Source of the DNA: Flavobacteriales bacterium
Lineage (GTDB): Bacteria; Bacteroidota; Bacteroidia; Flavobacteriales_D; Sanyastnellaceae
Assembly (NCBI GenBank): GCA_019694805.1
Contig: JAIBBG010000018.1
Location: 1 to 52,292, forward strand
Reading direction: 5' to 3'
Length of the DNA: 52,292 bases
In this document: positions 24,504-34,395 of the stretch, in pieces
Numbering within the stretch: the stretch's first letter is position 1
Layout: the number at the start of each line of letters is the position of its first letter
The notes under the pieces: model-generated
Seen by the model: only the letters and a program-made list of their open reading frames with translations
Told to the model about the DNA's origin: nothing
Database searches by the model: none
Made by a program: the position numbers and the translations under genes

Positions 24504-25613
24504 ATGAAACAAAACGGTAGACTTCACAACTTGGATTATCTGCGTGGCTTGTCCGCTACAGGGATCATGATTTATCATTATTCCATGTGGACCAATGGTC
24601 ATGCTGCCATCGATTCTTTCATCTGTCGTGTCGGAGTCTATGGTGTATCTGTTTTTTATGTGTTGAGCGGATTGACATTGTATGTGGTTTATCAGGATCG
24701 AATGATACCCTCATGGCATGATCTCCGTGATTTTTTCAAGAAAAGGGTTTTGCGGATATTCCCACTGCTGTGGTTGGCCACATTGGCTACACTTTGTCTT
24801 CCGGGTGCAGTCCTCCATGTGCGCGAAGTGATCCTGAATCTCACCGGGCTTTTCGGCTTCGTGGCGTGGGATGAATACGTTGCACTCGGTTCCTGGTCTA
24901 TCGGCAATGAATTGGTCTTCTATGTGTTTTTCCCGTTGTTCGTTTTGACAACAAAAAAATCGCGATGGTTATTCTGGTTGCTTGCGGCATTGATCATCGG
25001 CCTTTTTGTGTATTTCAGTTTTTTCAAAATAGATACGGACCATCAACTTCGTGATCAATGGAAGAATTATATCCATCCCTTGAATCAGGTTTATCTTTTC
25101 CTGGGTGGTTATATCATCGGTTGGTCTACCCAAAAAATCCGTTTGAATGTTTGGATGAGTATAGCCCTTATTGGATTGGGTTTTGTGCTGTTCGCTTTTT
25201 ATCCATTATTGATCCAAATGCCTCACATAGGTACTCTGGACTCCACCACGGTAGCACTCAATAGTATGTTGCCTGGTGATAACGTGCATCTGGTGTCGGG
25301 TTGGAATCGTGTGGTCTTTTCACTTTGTTGTTTTATGGTGTGTCTGGGCTTCTACAAACTGACCATTGAATTACCTGGATTTTTGCATCGTCCACTTTCC
25401 TTTTTAGGTGAAGCCAGTTATTCAGTTTATCTCCTGCATCCTATCATGTACACTTGGATATTTTGGTTTTCGGCCAATTATTACATCATGTCCAAAGGAG
25501 TTCTTCTGATCATTTCAATGGGAGTCACTTTTGTGTTAAGCTATTTTGTTTACCACTACTTCGAAAAATATTTCATGAAACTTGGGCGTAAAAAGATCGC
25601 ATCCGGAAACTGA
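24504..25613 (+). CDS. Acyltransferase 3 (OafA/YrhL-like) membrane protein
   Basis: A 369-residue integral membrane O-acyltransferase that transfers acetyl or another acyl group to an envelope sugar. The N-terminal family motif LHNLDYLRGLSATGIMIYHYS includes the conserved Arg and catalytic His. About ten hydrophobic helices follow, with the helix-loop signature FFKKRVLRIFPLLWLA (R-x-x-R-I-x-P-xxx) and a late HYFEKYF end. No SGNH extension is fused. The acceptor is unknown; O-antigen or capsule modification is plausible given the sugar genes elsewhere in the window. A weak promoter (TTG 24458-24460, TATACTTG 24483-24490) precedes it. It is divergent from corA. Confidence 0.87.
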   Translation: MKQNGRLHNLDYLRGLSATGIMIYHYSMWTNGHAAIDSFICRVGVYGVSVFYVLSGLTLYVVYQDRMIPSWHDLRDFFKKRVLRIFPLLWLATLATLCLPGAVLHVREVILNLTGLFGFVAWDEYVALGSWSIGNELVFYVFFPLFVLTTKKSRWLFWLLAALIIGLFVYFSFFKIDTDHQLRDQWKNYIHPLNQVYLFLGGYIIGWSTQKIRLNVWMSIALIGLGFVLFAFYPLLIQMPHIGTLDSTTVALNSMLPGDNVHLVSGWNRVVFSLCCFMVCLGFYKLTIELPGFLHRPLSFLGEASYSVYLLHPIMYTWIFWFSANYYIMSKGVLLIISMGVTFVLSYFVYHYFEKYFMKLGRKKIASGN

Positions 25614-25701
25614 TTTGCGGTTTCTTTCTTACATAATGTTCCGTTGATAATTCCTCCATGATTGCGAATTCACTGTATTGCGGCAGTGTAATTTTACTTC
25701 T

Positions 25702-27066
25702 ATGAAAGTCCATCTTATCGCCATCGGTGGCAGTGCCATGCACAATATGGCCATTGCTCTGTATGAAAAGGGTATCACGGTTACTGGAAGTGATGATGAA
25801 ATTTTTGAACCGAGCAAATCAAGATTGCTCCAAAGAGGTTTATTGCCTCAACAGGAAGGTTGGTATCCTGAAAAAATCCACACGGATCTTGATGCAGTGA
25901 TTGTCGGCATGCACGCGAGAAAAGACAATCCGGAATTGCTGCGTGCTCAAGAACTTGGTCTCAAGATTTTTTCCTATCCTGAATACATCTACGAACAAAC
26001 CAAAAACAAAACACGCATAGTGATTGGCGGAAGTCATGGCAAAACAAGCACTACAGCTATGATTCTCCACGTGATGAAAAACTGCGGTGTTGAATGCGAT
26101 TTCTTAGTTGGCGCACAATTGGATGGTTTCGATTGTATGGTGAAGTTCACCGAAACTGCACCATTTGCGGTGATCGAAGGTGATGAGTATTTGTCTTCTC
26201 CAACAGATCTTCGTCCAAAATTCCACCTCTATCATCCGAACATTGCTTTGCTCACTGGTATCGCTTGGGATCACATCAACGTGTTTCCAACTTTTGAGAA
26301 TTATGTAGATCAGTTTAAAATTTTTCTGGATAAAATCATGCCCGGTGGTGTGCTTGTTTACTGCGAAAAGGATGAAGTAGTGAAAGAGATTTCAATGGCT
26401 CATCAGGGACATTTCAAAAAGATCGCTTACGATGTTCATCCGCATGAAGTCGTGGATGGCATTACATATCTGCTGACGCCACATGGTAAAGTGGCTTTGA
26501 AAATATTTGGTGACCATAATTTGCAAAATCTCAATGGAGCCTTGAAGGTTTGTCTTGAAGCCGGAATCAGTGCTGATGATTTTTATCGCGCCATTGCGTC
26601 CTTCAAAGGTGCCGCTCGGAGACTCGAACCTGTGAAAGAAACACCTCGCGCTGTGGTGTATAAAGACTTCGCACATTCACCTTCTAAATTGAAAGCAACA
26701 ACTTCTGCATTTAAACAACAATTTCCGGGAAGAAAATTGGTGGCATGTATGGAGCTGCACACCTTCTCCAGCCTCAATGAAAAATTTCTGGGTGAATACA
26801 AAGGATCGATGGCCGCGGCAGATCTGGCTTTTGTTTATTTCAATCCTCACACGATTGAACACAAAAAACTTCCACCTATATCTAAAGATCAGGTGAAAAA
26901 GGCATTCGGATCTGAGAATGTTACTGTGTACACAGATTCTTCCGAATTGATGGGTGTGCTGAAGAAGATGGCCTGGGACAACAGCAATCTACTCTTGATG
27001 ACTTCTGGAAATTTTGATGGCGTTGATTTTGTCCAACTTGCTGATGAGCTGCTCACAGAAGCATAA
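25702..27066 (+). CDS. mpl: UDP-N-acetylmuramate-tripeptide ligase Mpl (Mur ligase family)
   Basis: Recycles murein tripeptide by ligating L-Ala-gamma-D-Glu-meso-Dap to UDP-MurNAc; cytoplasmic. ATG 25702 gives MKVHLIAIGGSAMHNMA, the normal Mpl N-terminus with a UDP-binding Gly-rich loop; an ATG 8 codons upstream is less likely. The 454-residue protein carries the ATP loop GGSHGKTSTTAM (109-120), the Mur ligase stretch EGDEYLSSPTDLRPKFHLY, AWDHINVFPT and the C-terminal KDFAHSPSKLKATT, the Mpl/MurC-type signature. MurC is excluded by the Gly-Gly-Ser-Ala-Met start and the SPTD segment, which I associate with Mpl; the genuine MurC would lie in a dcw cluster, absent here. Its stop codon abuts that of the ZIP gene. 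Confidence 0.83.
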   Translation: MKVHLIAIGGSAMHNMAIALYEKGITVTGSDDEIFEPSKSRLLQRGLLPQQEGWYPEKIHTDLDAVIVGMHARKDNPELLRAQELGLKIFSYPEYIYEQTKNKTRIVIGGSHGKTSTTAMILHVMKNCGVECDFLVGAQLDGFDCMVKFTETAPFAVIEGDEYLSSPTDLRPKFHLYHPNIALLTGIAWDHINVFPTFENYVDQFKIFLDKIMPGGVLVYCEKDEVVKEISMAHQGHFKKIAYDVHPHEVVDGITYLLTPHGKVALKIFGDHNLQNLNGALKVCLEAGISADDFYRAIASFKGAARRLEPVKETPRAVVYKDFAHSPSKLKATTSAFKQQFPGRKLVACMELHTFSSLNEKFLGEYKGSMAAADLAFVYFNPHTIEHKKLPPISKDQVKKAFGSENVTVYTDSSELMGVLKKMAWDNSNLLLMTSGNFDGVDFVQLADELLTEA

Positions 27067-27891
27067 TCATCCCAGACCTACATCCAACATCATCATCACT
27101 AAAAATCCGCCAATGAATCCAAGGGTGGCGATATCGGTATAACTATCCTGTTGTGTTTCTGGAACAACTTCTTCTATGACCACATAGATCATAGCGCCAG
27201 CTGCAAAGGCAAGTGCATAGGGTAGTATAGGCTGCATCTGCATCACCGCCACGGCGCCGATCACACCGGCAATGGGTTCTACGATGGCGGATAACTGTCC
27301 ATACCAAAAGCTCTTGAATTTTGACAATCCATGACGTCGAAGTGGCATGGACACCGCGATGCCTTCCGGAAAATTCTGTAATCCAATTCCTATCGCAAGT
27401 GCAACTGCACCGCTGATCGTGGCCTCAGGAATTCCAGCCGCTACACCACCAAACAAAACTCCTACTGCGAGTCCTTCAGGAATATTGTGCAATGTGATTG
27501 CCAACACCAGCAACATGGTGCTGTGCCATTTGGTTTGAACTCCTTCGGCTTTTTCCGCGGGAAAATTGATGTGCAGGTGAGGAAGCAATTTGTCCAAACC
27601 AAAAAGAAACAATGCACCGGCCGCAAAACCGACAGCGGCAGGAATGGCTTTTTGGAATCCATCACCGGAACTCATTTCAATAGCGGGTGCCAGCAATGAC
27701 CAAAAACTTGCGGCGATCATTACTCCACCTGTGAAGCCGAGCATGCCATCCAATAATTTTCGGCTCATTCCTTTGAAGAAAAAAACCAAACCTGCACCAC
27801 ATGCAGTAACAAACCAGGTAAAGGTTGTCGCTATCAATGCGCCAACGACGGGATCCTGAGATTCGAAGAACTGTAGTATGGATTCTTTCAT
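27067..27891 (-). CDS. ZIP-family divalent metal transporter
   Basis: Membrane uptake carrier for zinc, iron or manganese. The 274-residue protein has about eight hydrophobic helices. The two metal-site helices are visible: TLHNIPEGLAVGVLFGG (TM4, His-Asn-Pro-Glu) and GIGLQNFPEGIAVSMPLRRHG (TM5, where the first His is replaced by Gln). A cytoplasmic loop after TM3 has HLHINF, a possible metal-binding stretch. It closely follows the DtxR-family regulator gene (1 base gap), so the two form an operon in which the regulator probably controls uptake through its own promoter. This pairing points to manganese or iron rather than zinc, by inference. Confidence 0.85.
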   Translation of the reverse strand: MKESILQFFESQDPVVGALIATTFTWFVTACGAGLVFFFKGMSRKLLDGMLGFTGGVMIAASFWSLLAPAIEMSSGDGFQKAIPAAVGFAAGALFLFGLDKLLPHLHINFPAEKAEGVQTKWHSTMLLVLAITLHNIPEGLAVGVLFGGVAAGIPEATISGAVALAIGIGLQNFPEGIAVSMPLRRHGLSKFKSFWYGQLSAIVEPIAGVIGAVAVMQMQPILPYALAFAAGAMIYVVIEEVVPETQQDSYTDIATLGFIGGFLVMMMLDVGLG

Positions 27892-27892
27892 A

Positions 27893-28552
27893 TCAATTGT
27901 TTTTTTGAACGTGAATGGAAGCGGCTACCGTCGCGGAAACCGTATGCTTTTTACCTGAAACTATGATCTCCAGCGATTGATCGAATGAATATAATTTTCG
28001 GATGTTGATCACAACACCGGGCCTTATTTTGAGTAGATCAAGATGTTGAAGTAGTTCACTGGAACTGTCGTCCACCGAGATCACCTTGAAGTCTTCACCT
28101 TCTGAACCCTCACTCAATTTGAAGGTTTTTGCAAGCCTGGGCATTTTACCCGTCTTGTCTGGAATAGGATCACCATGCGGATCGAATTTAGGATGCCCCA
28201 GAAATGCTTCTAATCTTGTGATGAGTTCATGGGATGAAATGTGTTCGAGTTGTTCTGCAAGCTCATGCACCTCATCCCACCTGAAACCAAGTTTGTCTGA
28301 AAGAAAGACTTCCCATATCCGGTGACGGCGAACAATCTCCACCGCTTGTTTTTCTCCTTTTGTGGTCAGCGATACGCCATGGTATTTTTCATGGGATACC
28401 GATCCTTGTTTGTTGAGTTTTTTGAGCATGTCGGTCACAGATGAAGCTCGTGTACCAAGTTTTTCAGATAAAGCATTGGTGGTTACGAAGCCTTCGCCCG
28501 CTTTGGACAAGGCATAGATGGTTTTGAGGTAATTGTCTGTGGACTCTGACAT
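27893..28552 (-). CDS. DtxR/MntR-family metal-dependent repressor
   Basis: DNA-binding regulator that senses manganese or ferrous iron and represses uptake genes. ATG 28552 gives 219 residues starting MSESTDNYLKTIYALSK, the canonical family N-terminus; a frame extending to 28588 would begin upstream of the promoter. Order: winged helix (TTNALSEKLGTRASSVTDMLKKL), wing, then the dimerisation/metal domain (RRHRIWEVFLSDKLGFRWDEVHELAEQLEHISSHELITRLEAFLGHP, with His and Glu ligands), and a C-terminal SH3-like FeoA domain (about 150-219). The FeoA-type tail matches DtxR/IdeR and Bacteroidota MntR-like proteins. It is the first gene of the operon with the ZIP transporter and probably autoregulates through the palindrome at 28596-28611. 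Confidence 0.87.
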   Translation of the reverse strand: MSESTDNYLKTIYALSKAGEGFVTTNALSEKLGTRASSVTDMLKKLNKQGSVSHEKYHGVSLTTKGEKQAVEIVRRHRIWEVFLSDKLGFRWDEVHELAEQLEHISSHELITRLEAFLGHPKFDPHGDPIPDKTGKMPRLAKTFKLSEGSEGEDFKVISVDDSSSELLQHLDLLKIRPGVVINIRKLYSFDQSLEIIVSGKKHTVSATVAASIHVQKNN

Positions 28553-28556
28553 AGAA

Positions 28557-28590
28557 CAAAGATAATCACAATAATTAGAACAGCACAAAA
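28557..28590 (-). promoter_or_regulatory. Promoter of the metal regulator/ZIP operon
   Basis: Minus strand TTTTG (28590-28586), 21 bases, then TATCTTTG (28564-28557), a perfect TAnnTTTG. It ends four bases before the ATG at 28552, so the mRNA would have almost no leader. Confidence 0.5.
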
Positions 28591-28595
28591 TATAA

Positions 28596-28611
28596 TTTAG
28601 GGTTGTCTAAA
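28596..28611. promoter_or_regulatory. Candidate DtxR/MntR operator
   Basis: TTTAGGGTTGTCTAAA: five-base inverted arms TTTAG/CTAAA around GGTTGT, resembling boxes bound by DtxR/MntR-type repressors (TTAGG-type half sites). It lies 5 bases upstream of the -33 element of the regulator operon, in the region shared with the divergent sixA gene. Binding is inferred. Confidence 0.45.
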
Positions 28612-28620
28612 AATATGGGA

Positions 28621-28653
28621 TTGTCTTTTGAACTCCTTTTTTGAATAGGTTTG
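28621..28653 (+). promoter_or_regulatory. Promoter of sixA
   Basis: TAGGTTTG (28646-28653) is a perfect TAnnTTTG; TTG at 28621-28623 lies 22 bases upstream. The predicted start near 28658 fits the TTG start codon of sixA at 28675 and excludes a start at 28651. Confidence 0.4.
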
Positions 28654-28674
28654 CAGGAACCATTACATGATTCA

Positions 28675-29163
28675 TTGAAAACTCTCCATCTGATTCGTCA
28701 TGCCAAGTCGGACTGGAGTCTGTCCGGACAGCGTGATTTCGATCGCGCATTGAACCACCGGGGAGAGCGTGATGCTCCTTTGATGGCTTCACTCTTTGCC
28801 AAGTATCCGGAACGACCCAGCTTGATCTTGTGTTCCACGGCCGTTAGAGCAAGAAGTACGGCGGAGTTTTACCTCCATGAGTTAAAAATGCCGCCAGAGC
28901 AGGTTCAATATACGGATGAAATCTATGAAGCCAGGTGGGACACGTTATTGCAAATGATCAACGGCTTGGACAACACCTATGATGTGGTTGCTTTATTCGG
29001 ACACAATCCGGGTTTTTCGCAATTGTGTACTTTCCTTACAGGTCAAGTCATTGAAATGCCTACCTGCGCTGTGGTCACGATACAATTTGAATTTGATGAC
29101 TGGGCCATGGTTTCCGGACAAACAGGCGATCTGATCCGGTTTGATTTTCCTAAAAAGCACTGA
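28675..29163 (+). CDS. sixA: SixA-type phosphohistidine phosphatase
   Basis: Histidine phosphatase superfamily enzyme that removes phosphate from histidine of a phosphotransfer protein, or a related small phosphatase. The TTG at 28675 gives MKTLHLIRHAKSDW, the standard SixA N-terminus, with catalytic His9 in RHA; a TTG eight codons earlier overlaps the -7 element. The product is 162 residues. Later motifs are RARSTAEFYL (second Arg), YEARWDTLL and LFGHNPGFSQL with the second active-site His. No RNase or other domain is attached. It is followed after 4 bases by an AI-2E family permease gene, probably co-transcribed. The phosphorelay partner in this organism is unknown. Confidence 0.83.
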   Translation: MKTLHLIRHAKSDWSLSGQRDFDRALNHRGERDAPLMASLFAKYPERPSLILCSTAVRARSTAEFYLHELKMPPEQVQYTDEIYEARWDTLLQMINGLDNTYDVVALFGHNPGFSQLCTFLTGQVIEMPTCAVVTIQFEFDDWAMVSGQTGDLIRFDFPKKH

Positions 29164-29167
29164 TGAT

Positions 29168-30256
29168 ATGAGCAAACTTCCACAGAACTGGAGAATCATT
29201 TTTACTATCGCCGGCTTATTTGTTTTGTTTGCATTGCTTTGGATTTTCAGGTCGATCATCACTTACATGATCATCGCGGTGGTTCTGGCCTTTATCTGCG
29301 AACCATTGGCGAATGTGCTCAAAAAAATACGCCTGAAGAAATTTGTACTGCCGGCCTGGTTCAGGGCTTTGTTTTCTCTCCTCGTTTTTGTTGTGGTGAT
29401 CGGAAGTTTATTGCTCATGTTCACACCTCTCATCACTACAGAAATGGAGTTGTTGGCTTCGATTGACCCGGTAGAAGTGACAGAAAAGATTCAGGGTGAA
29501 CTTGCGGAAAATCTCGATCCCGCTATCACGGAAGAGATCATTATCAAAGCCAAAGAGATGTTTTCGTTCGAATATGTTGAAGGTGTCTTTCAGCAGATTT
29601 TTGGTTACATCGGCAATTTTTTAATCGGAGTTTTTGCGGTGTTATTCATCGCTTTTTTCCTATTGAAGGATGGTTTTCTTTTTTCCAGAATTGTATTTAC
29701 CATCACCCCAGAGGCCCACATGGAAAAGATCAAAAACATCATGGACCACAGCCATAAGCTGCTGCGTCGCTATTTCATTGGTCTTATGATCCAAAGCCTG
29801 ATTATGGCCACCATGGTCGGTATTTCACTCAGCCTCTTGGGTGTTCAGAATGCATTGTTGATAGGACTTTTTGCCGGATTGGTCAATATCATTCCATACC
29901 TCGGCCCATGGCTCGGTGCAGCCATCGGGGTTTTGATTGCTTTATCTACTTCCATTCAATTGGATTTCCAAACTGAAGTGGTTCCTCTGCTGGTCAGGGT
30001 CGTTCTGGTTTTCATTGTTGCCCAGCAAATTGATGGTTTTGTAGTTCAACCATTGGTCCTCGGAAATAGTGTAAAAGCACATCCTCTCGAAATTTTCATC
30101 GTGGTCTTGATGGCCGGAACCATAGGAGGAATAACGGGTATGGTGGTCGCCATCCCGGTTTATACCATACTGCGCGTTGTGGCCAGGGAGTTTTTGTCGG
30201 AATTCCGGGTGGTAGAGAGTCTTACCCGCGACCTGGATGATCGAAATTCCAGATAG
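29168..30256 (+). CDS. AI-2E family (PerM/TqsA) membrane transporter
   Basis: A 362-residue polytopic membrane protein of the AI-2 exporter superfamily, whose members include TqsA, PerM and Na+(Li+)/H+ antiporters; substrate unknown. There are about seven helices: two N-terminal (LFVLFALLWIFRSIITYMII, VVLAFICEPLANVL), a soluble segment (about 95-145) and a C-terminal cluster. The family stretch GLFAGLVNIIPYLGPWLGA and the late conserved VVQPLVLGNSVKAHPLEIFI are both clear. ATG 29168 (MSKLPQNWRIIFT) is chosen over an in-frame ATG at 29141 that overlaps sixA. The name does not imply quorum sensing here; no luxS is nearby. Confidence 0.85.
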   Translation: MSKLPQNWRIIFTIAGLFVLFALLWIFRSIITYMIIAVVLAFICEPLANVLKKIRLKKFVLPAWFRALFSLLVFVVVIGSLLLMFTPLITTEMELLASIDPVEVTEKIQGELAENLDPAITEEIIIKAKEMFSFEYVEGVFQQIFGYIGNFLIGVFAVLFIAFFLLKDGFLFSRIVFTITPEAHMEKIKNIMDHSHKLLRRYFIGLMIQSLIMATMVGISLSLLGVQNALLIGLFAGLVNIIPYLGPWLGAAIGVLIALSTSIQLDFQTEVVPLLVRVVLVFIVAQQIDGFVVQPLVLGNSVKAHPLEIFIVVLMAGTIGGITGMVVAIPVYTILRVVAREFLSEFRVVESLTRDLDDRNSR

Positions 30257-30338
30257 GCTCATTATTCGTGAATAACTCCTGCAGGCTTGTGCTGTCAGTG
30301 GTTTCCAGCGCGATGATATGAGGAAGGTCACAGATAGA

Positions 30339-30371
30339 TTTGAATTCGCCCTCCCAATTCACCTACCTTTG
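30339..30371 (+). promoter_or_regulatory. Promoter of pyrG
   Basis: TTTG (30339-30342), 21-base spacer, then TACCTTTG (30364-30371), a perfect TAnnTTTG. By the known spacing, transcription should begin about four bases later, inside the run CCCC at 30374-30377, which is followed by G30378. Confidence 0.6.
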
Positions 30372-30374
30372 AAC

Positions 30375-32058
<1,684 letters not shown>

Positions 32059-33300
32059 TCAGTGTATTTGCTGTTTGGTGAACACCATGATCATAAAACA
32101 GAAGAAGACAATTCCTGCTTGAACTTCCAGAAAGGACTCGAATAGAAAATTCATTCCACACAACAAAACGAATGCGAGCATGAGTTGATTTCTCTCACGC
32201 ACCGCTTTCACGAGAATAACCAGCATGAGTGATACCAGCAGGAGCAATCCTGCCCATCCATGTTCTGCTCCAGCTTGCAAAAACTGGTTGTGTGCATTGA
32301 GGTTTTTGTCGGCTGCATATTGTTCCCCTGCTTCTACATAACGTGCATTGATAGCATGCTGAGTTTCTCCCGTGCCGGCACCCAATGGTTTTTCAAACAA
32401 TAGTTTTGAAGAGGCACTCCAGCTAACCAGCCTTAACTCGGTGCTGGATTTGGCTTCCACATGAACGAATTGTGGTGCATTGACATCTGTTTGCTGCTTT
32501 TCTAAATCCTGCACAGCAGCTTCAACCCGTGTGATGGAACCTGGCGCGAGCCATGCTGATAAACCAAGAATGAGGAATGCACCGAATGCATGAATCAATG
32601 CATCACGCAGCGTTTTTCTTTTTTGATAGGTATAGTAGGAAGCCATCGTGATCACAATCAATGCAGCAATAAATCCTGCCTTGGATGCAAGCATGCTGAT
32701 GAAAATGAGGATGACTATTCCGGCAACATAAGCATAAGATGATTTTCGAAGTGGCCTTGTGCCATCCATTTCATTTCGCCATAAAATCAATAAGGCGAAA
32801 GACATGTATGTGGCTGCATATGTTGGATGCAGATAAATACCAAGTTGCTGATAGGTGAGCCAAGCCCAATCATGATGGACCACACTACGATAAATGCCGT
32901 ATCCAATGGCCATTGGAATAAATGCCACACAGCCAAAGAGGAACCAATTCATGACAACCGAAGATTGTTTTGATCCTAATGGAGGCATCAACCATGCAAT
33001 CAATGGAAAAATGGCATAGGAGAGTTTAATACCTATTTCACTTAGGCCTTCATTGCGATGTGCAGACCATAATAATCCTATCACATGTAAGATGAAGATG
33101 GAAAGCAACAGAATGTTGGGAAGATTGAATGTCGGAAAGTGTGTTCTTTTTCTTCGGATAGCGTACACAATCACATATATGCTCAGTAATCCAATAAATC
33201 CCGGTACGAACTTTTTCGCAAAAGGAATCAGGAAGGCAATAGCCATGCATCCCCAAAGATGCCAAGGCATGTTGCTGTCTTGATTTTGTTCCCTCTTCAC
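32059..33300 (-). CDS. O-antigen ligase/polymerase family membrane protein
   Basis: A 413-residue polytopic inner-membrane protein with about eleven hydrophobic helices, of the WaaL/Wzy superfamily that ligates or polymerises undecaprenyl-linked glycans. The large periplasmic loop (about 240-330) holds GAGTGETQHAINARY and HNQFLQAGAEHGWAGLLL, the family signature with the conserved His. The GTG at 33300 overlaps the stop of the upstream DinB gene (GTGA), suggesting coupling; an ATG ten codons later is the alternative. Whether it is the ligase or a polymerase, or a teichuronic-type homologue, cannot be told from sequence. Confidence 0.82.
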   Translation of the reverse strand: MKREQNQDSNMPWHLWGCMAIAFLIPFAKKFVPGFIGLLSIYVIVYAIRRKRTHFPTFNLPNILLLSIFILHVIGLLWSAHRNEGLSEIGIKLSYAIFPLIAWLMPPLGSKQSSVVMNWFLFGCVAFIPMAIGYGIYRSVVHHDWAWLTYQQLGIYLHPTYAATYMSFALLILWRNEMDGTRPLRKSSYAYVAGIVILIFISMLASKAGFIAALIVITMASYYTYQKRKTLRDALIHAFGAFLILGLSAWLAPGSITRVEAAVQDLEKQQTDVNAPQFVHVEAKSSTELRLVSWSASSKLLFEKPLGAGTGETQHAINARYVEAGEQYAADKNLNAHNQFLQAGAEHGWAGLLLLVSLMLVILVKAVRERNQLMLAFVLLCGMNFLFESFLEVQAGIVFFCFMIMVFTKQQIH

Positions 33301-33830
33301 TTCTTCAAAGATGTTGCGATGCGATCCAATTGCGGAATGTGGTGGTGGATATGGTTACCGATGAATTCGAGTGTCTGCACCACATTCAACATACCAGCGA
33401 TAGGTTGGCGAAATACGAGTTTATCATAATGTTCTTCTGGAATGGCAAGAACAAATTTCTCCAGTTCTAACCGCACCTGGTGCCACTGTGCGAGGATGTC
33501 GTCATAGGATGTGGAATTTGCCGGTTCAGGCAAAATCGAAGGGGCTTTGTAACGCTCAGGTGAAATGAGACGATTGTTGAGTGCTTCACCATTGCTCTTT
33601 TGCTCCTGACCGGTTACCTCCAATACTTCCCAACCTCCTGATGATTTTTTTTTCATATAGCCGAGTGTACCGGTTTCAGAAAAAAGTAAATGCTCTGTTA
33701 CCTGAATGGCGCTCCATCCGGTTTCGGGCTGGGTATGAAGCAAGTGAGCAGGTATTTCAGCAAGTTTATCAAGATAGGCTGCACGGGCTTCCTGCATTTT
33801 ATTCCAGTGTTGTGCAATTTGAGAATTCAT
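33297..33830 (-). CDS. DinB-family (four-helix bundle) protein
   Basis: A 177-residue protein of the DinB/YfiT metal-dependent hydrolase-like superfamily. ATG 33830 (MNSQIAQHWNKMQEARAAYLDKL) is chosen: the open frame continues to 33923, but the extension overlaps the ElaA gene. Metal-site histidines are visible: His in IQVTEHLLFSE, and HIHHHIPQLDRI near the C-terminus, the usual DinB triad area. Homologues bind a divalent metal and include bacillithiol or mycothiol S-transferases; the substrate here is unknown. It lies between the ElaA and O-antigen ligase-like genes on the minus strand with overlaps or short gaps, so the three may be one unit. Confidence 0.8.
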   Translation of the reverse strand: MNSQIAQHWNKMQEARAAYLDKLAEIPAHLLHTQPETGWSAIQVTEHLLFSETGTLGYMKKKSSGGWEVLEVTGQEQKSNGEALNNRLISPERYKAPSILPEPANSTSYDDILAQWHQVRLELEKFVLAIPEEHYDKLVFRQPIAGMLNVVQTLEFIGNHIHHHIPQLDRIATSLKK

Positions 33831-33867
33831 GGTGATTTGTTTCGGGTAAATGTAATCTGATCTTACT

Positions 33868-34314
33868 TCAAGACCTGAGCATTTCGATGTGAGGAATATT
33901 GTCTTCAGGATAAGGTTCTCCAAGGGGCTGAAATCCGAAGCGCATGTAGAACTTCTCGAGATAACATTGAGCGGAAATGCGAACTTGTGGATTTCCTTGG
34001 TCTTTGAAGAATTGCAACGCCCTTTCCATGAGTTGAATGCCTACACCATGTCGTCTTACACTTTCATCCGTTGCAACCCGGCCGATGGACCATTCATCAT
34101 AAGATACTCCCGGTCGCACGAGTCTGGCACACGCTACGCAGATACCTTGCTCATTCATCGCAAAAAGATGAAGACTCTTTTTGTCTTTGCCATCTGTCTC
34201 GATATACGGGCAATTTTGTTCAACCACGAAGACCCTGATGCGAAGGGCCAGTAATTCATATAGCTCCTCTCTTGTGAGTTCATTCCAGTCTTTGAGATAC
34301 CATTGGAGATTCAT
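33868..34314 (-). CDS. elaA: ElaA-type GNAT N-acetyltransferase
   Basis: A 148-residue GNAT-fold acetyltransferase. The N-terminal ELYELLALRIRVFVVEQNCPYIETDGKD is the distinctive ElaA opening. Then come LHLFAMNEQGICVACARLV, the acetyl-CoA loop region SIGRVATDESVRRHGVGIQLMERAL (with R-x-x-G-x-G variant RRHGVG) and the C-terminal YLEKFYMRFGFQPLGEPYPEDNIPHIEM. ElaA is usually around 150 residues, so it is complete. The natural substrate is not known. It is divergent from the ABC-F gene and upstream of the DinB gene. Confidence 0.85.
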   Translation of the reverse strand: MNLQWYLKDWNELTREELYELLALRIRVFVVEQNCPYIETDGKDKKSLHLFAMNEQGICVACARLVRPGVSYDEWSIGRVATDESVRRHGVGIQLMERALQFFKDQGNPQVRISAQCYLEKFYMRFGFQPLGEPYPEDNIPHIEMLRS

Positions 34315-34331
34315 GCCACGAAATTAGTTTG

Positions 34332-34361
34332 TTGCTGCCTGCCTTCCATCACGGATATTTG
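34332..34361 (+). promoter_or_regulatory. Promoter of the ABC-F gene
   Basis: TTG (34332-34334), 19 bases, then GATATTTG (34354-34361), one mismatch from consensus and followed by CACC, exactly as before the DUF5606 gene. Leader about 30 bases to the ATG at 34396. Confidence 0.5.
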
Positions 34362-34395
34362 CACCCGTTTTCCTGAAGAAAATTGTTTTATTGCT

